Shown here one piece after another: positions 58,031 through 64,000 of a DNA stretch of 64,000 nucleotides; positions within the stretch are counted from its first letter, which is position 1; each line of letters opens with the position of its first letter. Origin of the DNA: Avena insularis (Eukaryota; Streptophyta; Magnoliopsida; Poales; Poaceae); NCBI GenBank assembly GCA_023614405.1, contig CM042685.1:83194684-83258683 (forward strand). The letters are read 5' to 3'. The notes below the pieces were generated by a model. The model had not been told where the DNA came from. It saw only the letters and a list, made by a program, of their open reading frames with translations, and ran no database searches. The position numbers and the translations under genes are program-made.

Positions 58031-59380
58031 CACAATTGGATATCAAAGTTCATAGTTTAGAGAGTTTATGTGATTTGTATGCAACTGATCATGATTTTGC
58101 TAAACCATATATTTTGTGTGCTACTGGGAATGCATGGGATAAATTTCACATAAATGATCAGTATTTTTTTCATGCTAAGAAATATCTATTTCAGAGTCGT
58201 TGGTCCGTTTGTTATTGTTGCAGGAATCACATGTTGGAGGTTTTATGGGTCACTTTGGGCGTGATAAGACGCTACTCATGCTTGCTGATCATTTTTACTG
58301 GCCTAAGATGAGGCATGACATGGACAAGTTTGCAAAGAGATGCATTACTTGCAACAAGTCAAAGTCCATGTTGAAGCCTCACGGTTTGAATACGCCATTA
58401 CCTGCACCTACTACACCATGGGAAGATATAAGCATGGATTTCATATTAGGTTTTCCTAGAACTAAAAGGCCATGATTCAATTTTTGTGGTAGTGGATAGA
58501 TTCTCTAAAATGTCACATTTTATTGCCTGCCATAAAAGAGACGATGCGTCGCATATTGCTAACCTGTTTTAGGGACATCGTGCATCTACATGGAGTACCC
58601 AAGACAATTGTTTTTGAAAGGGATGTGAAGTTCATGACCTACTTCTGGAAGACACTTTGGGGAAAGTAGGGACGAAGTTACTGTACAACACAACTTGTCA
58701 TACCAAAACTGATGGTAAAATGGAGGTGGTGAACCAAACACTTTAGACATTGCTGCAAGCCATGATCAATAAGAATCTTACTAAATGGGAGGAGTGTTTA
58801 CCGCATGTGGAGTTTGCATATAACTGGGAGCTTTGTCCTTTTGAGGTGGTCTATGGGTTCAAACCTATTACACCAATTGATTTGCTGTCTCCTCCTATCC
58901 AAGAGAGAGTCAATATGGAAGCATCAAAGAGAGTAGATTTTGTGAGGAAGATACATGTGAAGACTAAAGAGGCTACTGAAAATAAGGGCAAGAACAATCC
59001 TGAAAGAGATAACAAGAAGCGTATGGAGGTGTTGTTTTGGCCTGGAGATATGGTTTGGGTACACTTTCACAAAGACATATGTTTGAAGTTGCGTAAATCC
59101 AAGTTACTTCCACGCGGTGCTGGTCCTTATGAAGTGATTGCCAAGATCAATGATAATGCCTACAAGATAGATACTCCTCAAGATGTGTTTGGAGGTGTCA
59201 GTGATAGTTTCAATGTTGCTTATTTGACACCATATGATGGATAATACCTTGGATCATCGAGGTAGACGCCTTTTGAAGAGGGGAGATGATGAGGACACCC
59301 CTACTGACTTGCTATCTCCAAATCCTAATGAAGTTGTCGATTTTGCTGCCAAGACTAAGTCCAATGAGATCAGTACTTGA
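58024..59380 (+). pseudogene. G1 integrase
   Basis: The HHCC zinc finger is at about 58230-58360 (GHFGRDKTLLMLADHFYWPKMRHDM, then CITCNKSKS). The catalytic core has the first Asp in ISMDFILGF (about 58433). The second is altered, because the usual SDRD reads FERD near 58610-58625. The Glu is kept in the TDGKMEVVN context (about 58710-58730). The C-terminal GPY/F-type module (PRGAGPYEVIAKINDNAYKID) is at about 59113-59170 and YLTPYDG at 59220. The tail continues one frame over to a stop at about 59378. There are stops and shifts at about 58476-58750. No chromodomain is visible. Confidence 0.9.
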
Positions 59381-59728
59381 AAAACAGGTGAATTCACTCC
59401 CTTGGTTTGAATCTGGTTGTCGAATATTTGTCCCGTGAAGGTAACTAGGGTCCAAAGATCCCTTGGTTTGAAAGGGGGCTAAACACGTAGTTCCAAGGAG
59501 CCTCGGCGGCGGTGGCGATGGCGGAGCAAGCACACGACAGAGAAGTGACATGGGGGTTTGTGACCTAGGTTCGGGACCCTCATGAGGAGGTAAAGCCCCT
59601 ACTCCTGCTCTGTTTTATAGCTTGCTTTGCATCGCAAGGGTACAATGGAGGATGTATGTCTAGGGTTTAGATCGCAGGGGATCGAGGTAGGAGAAGGGTC
59701 CCTTATATAGGGAGGCGTCGAGCCTCTT
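59381..59728 (-). repeat. LTR-like fragment, truncated by copia C3
   Basis: No gene. A TATA-like box on the minus strand (ctatataagg, about 59699-59711) and a stretch resembling the tRNA-proximal part of gypsy LTRs (ctaggttcgggaccctc...) suggest a piece of an LTR in minus orientation, similar in layout to the G2 LTR. The phrase cccttggtttgaa occurs twice (59399 and 59459). It is cut on the right by C3 at 59729. Confidence 0.45.
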
Positions 59729-61381
59729 TGTTGGGTTCGCAGCATAGAAAACAAAAAATTCAAAGGATGGGAACAACTAAGTACCAATATCTATCTACTA
59801 GATACAAGCAACGGTTGGATATACATCCATAGAATACATACCTTCGAAGACCGAATAGCGTTAATGAGGTTGTACTCGTGGATGATGTAGACGAACACTT
59901 TCCGATCTCAAGATCGTGATGATGTCCATCTGGTCCAGCCGGTCCAGCACCATCAAGTCCAGCACACACGTGATCGCACACATGTCCGGGTACCCCGACA
60001 ACGTCCAAGCCCTCGCTCCAGTGAAGCAGCGGAAGCAGCAAATCCTTCCAGAAAAAGCCACCGGGAACATGTAACTCGCTGATCCGAGACCATGGGGAAA
60101 TTCTAAAGGGGGGAGAGAGATCCTTCGCGAGGAGGTGTGCTTTGAGAGGAGGAGAGGGGGGCACCCCAAGGGTCATGGTGACCAGACATGGTGGCTGCCC
60201 CCACCTCTTCCACGTTCATGTGGGTGGAGCTCCCACTCAAAATGAAAAACCTCCACTCCCATAAAAGAGCCTCCACTCAAAAATCCACTCACATGCATTA
60301 AATTTCCACCAAATTTAATGCAAGCTCTCATTTAAATAAAACTCTTTTATTTATTTATTCAGAATTTTGTTAATTACTTTAATTAACAAAAATTCACATA
60401 AAACCCCTTGCTAGTATTGAATTTCACATGCAGGACCAGTTTCATCAATTTCAACGGAAACAATTTCGGTGTCTAGTGAAATAAATTCCTTCTCTTTCCT
60501 TTTTCTTTCTCTGGCATATTATTTTCTCCAAATAGTGTCGGTATCCCTTACGTGTGTCATCCTACGGTTCGCGAATAATGTAGACATGATCGAGGCCCCT
60601 CTCCGATCCATAATCAACAGCGGGACCTAGAGATCCATACTGACTCCCACATATTCAACGATGACTTCTATGATCATGTGAACCTTATAAGCATGTAACT
60701 CAATCCGTTTGTCTCGTGATATATTACATGTCCGAGATTCGATCATCGGTATCTCTGTACCTAGTTTGATCTCGTTACCGACATGTACTCTTTTCTCGTT
60801 CCCGTGATATAACACTCTAGTGATCAAATCACTTGCTTTCAAGCTAACTAATGTGATATCACCAAGTGGGCCCAGAGTATATCTCTCCGTCATCGGGATG
60901 GACAAATTCCACTCTTGATCCATGAGCCTCACATAACACCTTCGTAGCACCGGACCCATCTTTATAGTCACTATGTTATGGTGTGACATTTGATGTTATC
61001 AAGATACTCTTCATGTGTTAGTGATTGACATGATCTCATGGTCTAAGGACTAAGATTACTTCTTATGATGTTATAGCAATATAAACATAATGACCTTGAT
61101 CGTAATGCTATACTTCAGATAAATGTTTATCACATCATTCCAACAATGTTGTGACCTTGTTATTAACAACATCCAATGTCCATGATCAGGAAACCTTTGA
61201 TCATCTTGTTAATCAACGAGCTAGTTTATGAGAGAGGCATAACTAGGAACTTTCTATTTATTTATTAAACACACATGTATTAACGTTTCTGTATTAATAC
61301 AATTATAGCATGCAAAATAAACATTTATCATAAATAAGGAATACGATAATAACCACTTTCTTATTGCCTCTCGGCCCTTCA
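59729..61381 (-). repeat. 3' LTR of copia element C3
   Basis: 1653 bp. The plus strand starts tgttgggttcgcagcatag and ends ctctcggcccttca. Its two ends and many internal phrases (accgacatgtactcttttctcgttcccgtgat and neighbours) are homologous to the C1 LTR, but overall it is clearly divergent. So it belongs to a related BARE/Angela-like copia family. The polypurine tract follows at 61382 (plus-strand gtctctcacttgc). The partner LTR is outside the window. The short frames at 59760-60176 and 60627-60989 are not genes. Confidence 0.8.
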
Positions 61382-64000
61382 GTCTCTCACTTGCACTAGA
61401 GACAATAATATAGTTATAAAACTTTGTGTATTGAACACCTATGGCTTTCTTGTGTTCCATATACGCGATTGCAAGTGGTTAACATAATATACGAATCTGA
61501 CGCTTTCAGGTCCGTGTGTATTTTAATGTCTTTGCGTCTTCACGCATCACTCATTCTCCAATGAGATGTCATTGTATAAATTTGGTCTTTTGGTGAGACC
61601 TTTAGTTCCTTGGTGTTAAATCATGTCGATACTATTGTCGTACAATATATCTTTAGTGTTAGCCCATTGCGAACTACACCTTAGTTTGATAACAAACTAC
61701 TTGATACAAATTGCCCTCCTGTGCTGCTACTATAGCAGTCATATACTTAGCCTTTTTGTTGTAGTATCCATCACAATGTCTTAACTTTGGGATTTGTCCA
61801 AATCCGTCATGGAAACTCCTTTACATTTCATTGTGCCACCCATAGTTTAAATTGAGATAATCTTAATTTGTGTCTTGTGACAAAACTAGTATCAATGTAA
61901 CGCCTTACAATGAACTATTTGTAATCATTTGTCACCTCTACACAAATATATTCTTAGTTCTTCCAAAAGATCATAACAATTTCCTTACTATCGTCCAATG
62001 ATCATTTTTTATGATTCATCCTGGTATATGCTCATAACACTTAGAGCATAGGACATATCTGGATGTGTACATATCATGGTATGATTGATCAAAACATTCT
62101 TGTGATTTCAGTCATCAAGTGTCAAAGCACTTGAATCTTGTTTCACTTATCAAGTGTCGATACACTTGAATCTTGATTCAATTCTTTTCCACGCGACAAG
62201 ATCCTTTTCTCGTTGTTTCTATATGGAACCCCTTCAATATCTCATATATGTATGTTTAGCATAACCATATTCGCGTCACAGTCTATCCATGTAGACATTC
62301 ATGGTAAATATTCGGGTTTTGCCTAAGTCTTTCATAGAAATGAAATTCTTCACCTTTTTCAATAAAAGATACATCATTTCCAATCAAGAAGATGTCCTCC
62401 ACATAATATATTAGAAATATTTCTTAGCGCTCCCACTTAATTTCTTGCAAATGAAAGCATCTTCATTGTCTCCTGATGAAAACTCCTTTAACAGTTTCAT
62501 TACGGTGAAGATTCCAACTCAACGATGCTTACTTCAACCATTGAAGTTTGCATGCCCTTTTTAGCATCCTTTGAATTAACAAAACCCTTTGGATCGTGTC
62601 ATGCACACGTCCTAGGTAACATTCATTTAGAAGAACTTTGTTTTGTTTATTCATCTACCATATACCAAATTATATGTAGTGGTTGCTACTTTAATCCGTC
62701 TAGACTAAATATCGCTATGAAAGATCAAATCTTTTCATAGTCAACTCCTTGAACATTGTCGTACAAAACTTTACAATAAATCGACTATTTCATAAATGTG
62801 AAACATCCATGTCTGTTTCTTTATATATCCAAATACGATAGATATGTTTTTACACCTTTCTAGAGGGTCTTACAAGTTAAAAAACATGATTTCTCGTGTA
62901 TGGAACTATCACGGATTTTATGGCTTCAAGCCATTTGACGGAGTCAGGGCCCATCATCGCTTCTTTGCATGTAGTCGATTCATCATTGTCAAACAATAAT
63001 GATTTATTCTCAAATCTTAGTATTTAATTATGTTTTCGACCTACTTGGTTCAATAGGAACTTAGACCTTCATGACCGCAACCTTTGGGGCACGTGAGCCA
63101 TGAGCATTCTGGCTGCCTCCGGAACATTTTCCGGCGCTGCGCAACTTAGAACATATAGCTAAGGTTCGTTAACCTTATCAGAGTTCTATTGTCCTCCCAC
63201 TTAACTTTTGCGAAAAATTACTTTTTCAAGAAACTTCACATTTCAAGCGACAAACCCTTTTGTCCTCGGTGTTATGGAGGAATACCCAATGGTTATTCGA
63301 AATAACCTACAAAGACATGCTCATCCGACTTTGGTTGTAAACATCTTACTTATGCTTAGCATACCAAAATTTAAGAAATGATAACTTGGGATTTACCCCA
63401 AACCAAGTGTCATTTCAACAGATCAAAATGGAGCTCTTTTCAGTGTAAAAGCGGTAGTCTCTAAAGCTTTAATCTTTTAAAACATAATGGCAGTTTTATA
63501 AATAACACCTTTGATACAACCATGTCAAACAAGGTTTCATTACAAATCTCAAACACTCCATATTCCTATGGTGTTTCGGGAGATGTAAATCTAGGTGTTT
63601 TTCTAAACTTGCAACTCAAATAAATCCCTTTATGATAAAATCATAAATCATTTATTTTCTTGTTACACTTGCAACTCAAATAAATCCCTTTATGATAAAA
63701 TCCTAAATCATTTATTTTCTTGTTACAATGATTTTCCACTTCATCTTGAAAGTTTTTGAATGTTTTCAAATATTTCATACTTCTTTCTCATTAAGTAAAT
63801 ATTCACTCAAATTTCCGAAGAAAGCATATGAAGTTGAAATCCATCGCTTACGACTAAACATAATGGACTACATACATCGATATGTATAAATTCCAATAAT
63901 TTAGTCAATCGTTCTTAATTGGACTTTGAAAGAAGTTTCAATTATCCCGAGGACAGTCTCACAAGCGTCATTTGATCAAATCAAAGACTCAAAAAATCCA
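61382..64000 (-). pseudogene. Heavily decayed pol of copia C3, cut by the window end
   Basis: On the minus strand there are scattered matches to the C1 polyprotein in the same order: RNase H near 61450-62100, then RT. In the RT the YVDD motif reads YVED (about 62386-62406) and a PKGFVNSKDAKKG block lies at about 62555-62595. RT fingers and linker follow (CKEAMMGPDSVKWLEA at about 62925-62985), with integrase from about 63250 onward. Stops and shifts are so frequent that no open piece exceeds about 70 codons. The integrase part contains a 60-bp tandem duplication. The gag and 5' LTR lie beyond base 64000. Confidence 0.75.
63607..63726. repeat. 60-bp tandem duplication inside C3 integrase
   Basis: Two head-to-tail units (63607-63666 and 63667-63726) differ at a single base (tcataaatc against tcctaaatc). 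The near-identity contrasts with the heavy decay of the surrounding element, so the duplication is much younger than the element. Confidence 0.95.

Larger units (their letters stand above)
14103..59380 (+). mobile_element. Ty3/gypsy element G1, outermost layer of the nest
   Basis: Gag starts at 14963, is cut at 15787 by the LARD-like insertion, resumes at 55503, and continues through protease, RT, RNase H and integrase to 59380. The gag reading frame is continuous across 15787/55508 once the insertion and one target copy (ccatg/ctatg) are disregarded, which shows both halves belong to one element. The gene order PR-RT-RNase H-INT is that of Ty3/gypsy; the RT and integrase resemble the chromovirus-type families common in grasses. 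The 3' LTR is not recognisable after 59380, and the 5' LTR is uncertain. Confidence 0.8.

Noticed and set aside
1..64000. CRISPR arrays, operons, prokaryotic genes, tRNA or rRNA genes
   Set aside because: No regularly spaced identical repeats with unique spacers; the tRNA-like words are retroelement primer-binding sites; coding content is entirely plant LTR retroelements.

Overview
The window is repeat-only DNA from a large grass genome, most likely a Triticeae species (wheat, barley, rye or goatgrass group). The main reason is an intact-ended copia element at 28282..37175. Its LTR ends, about 1.85 kb LTR length, primer-binding site and gag-pol order are those of the BARE-1/WIS/Angela lineage. 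I see no host gene, tRNA, rRNA, CRISPR array or prokaryotic feature. Every long open frame is either a broken retrotransposon gene or a chance frame inside a GC-rich LTR.

Left part (1..14102). The 3' end of a plus-strand Ty3/gypsy element, G0, holds a decayed RNase H (2..435), a cluster of GC-rich palindromic cassettes, a broken extra 3' ORF with coiled-coil character (1111..1694) and a polypurine tract. Its 3' LTR spans 2572..11664 because two solo LTRs sit inside it: S1 (2985..7364, TSD gatct) and S2 (7441..10707, TSD cccct). G0 itself sits in the gag of a minus-strand gypsy element, G2 (gag 11665..13590, 5' LTR 13602..14102).

Middle (14103..59380). This is a five-layer nest. A plus-strand gypsy, G1, starts its gag at 14963. 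The gag is cut at 15787 and resumes at 55503, followed by protease, RT, RNase H and integrase to 59380. Inside G1 lies a minus-strand element with about 4.1-kb LTRs and only 857 bp of non-coding interior (LARD-like, 15788..55502). Its right LTR holds a minus-strand copia, C2 (22294..49702, TSD gacac), and a third solo LTR, S3 (50548..55160, TSD catac, same family as S1). C2 is cut by solo LTR S4 (45143..47720, TSD catat) and by a plus-strand gypsy-like element, G3 (24678..43027). G3 has no recognisable gag-pol, only a broken ORF of unknown function (26439..27494). Inside G3 lies the BARE/Angela-like copia C1 (28282..37175, TSD gtttc).

Right end (59381..64000). A short LTR-like fragment is followed by the LTR and strongly decayed pol of a third copia, C3, which runs off the window.

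Two arrangements are not explained by simple nesting. First, G3 has three LTR copies and a duplicated 2.09-kb block of C2 (22588..24677 and 39390..41479). Second, the 5' end of copia C2 lies at the same position in both LTRs of the LARD-like element. All percentages and boundaries are by-eye comparisons; family names other than BARE/Angela are deliberately cautious.
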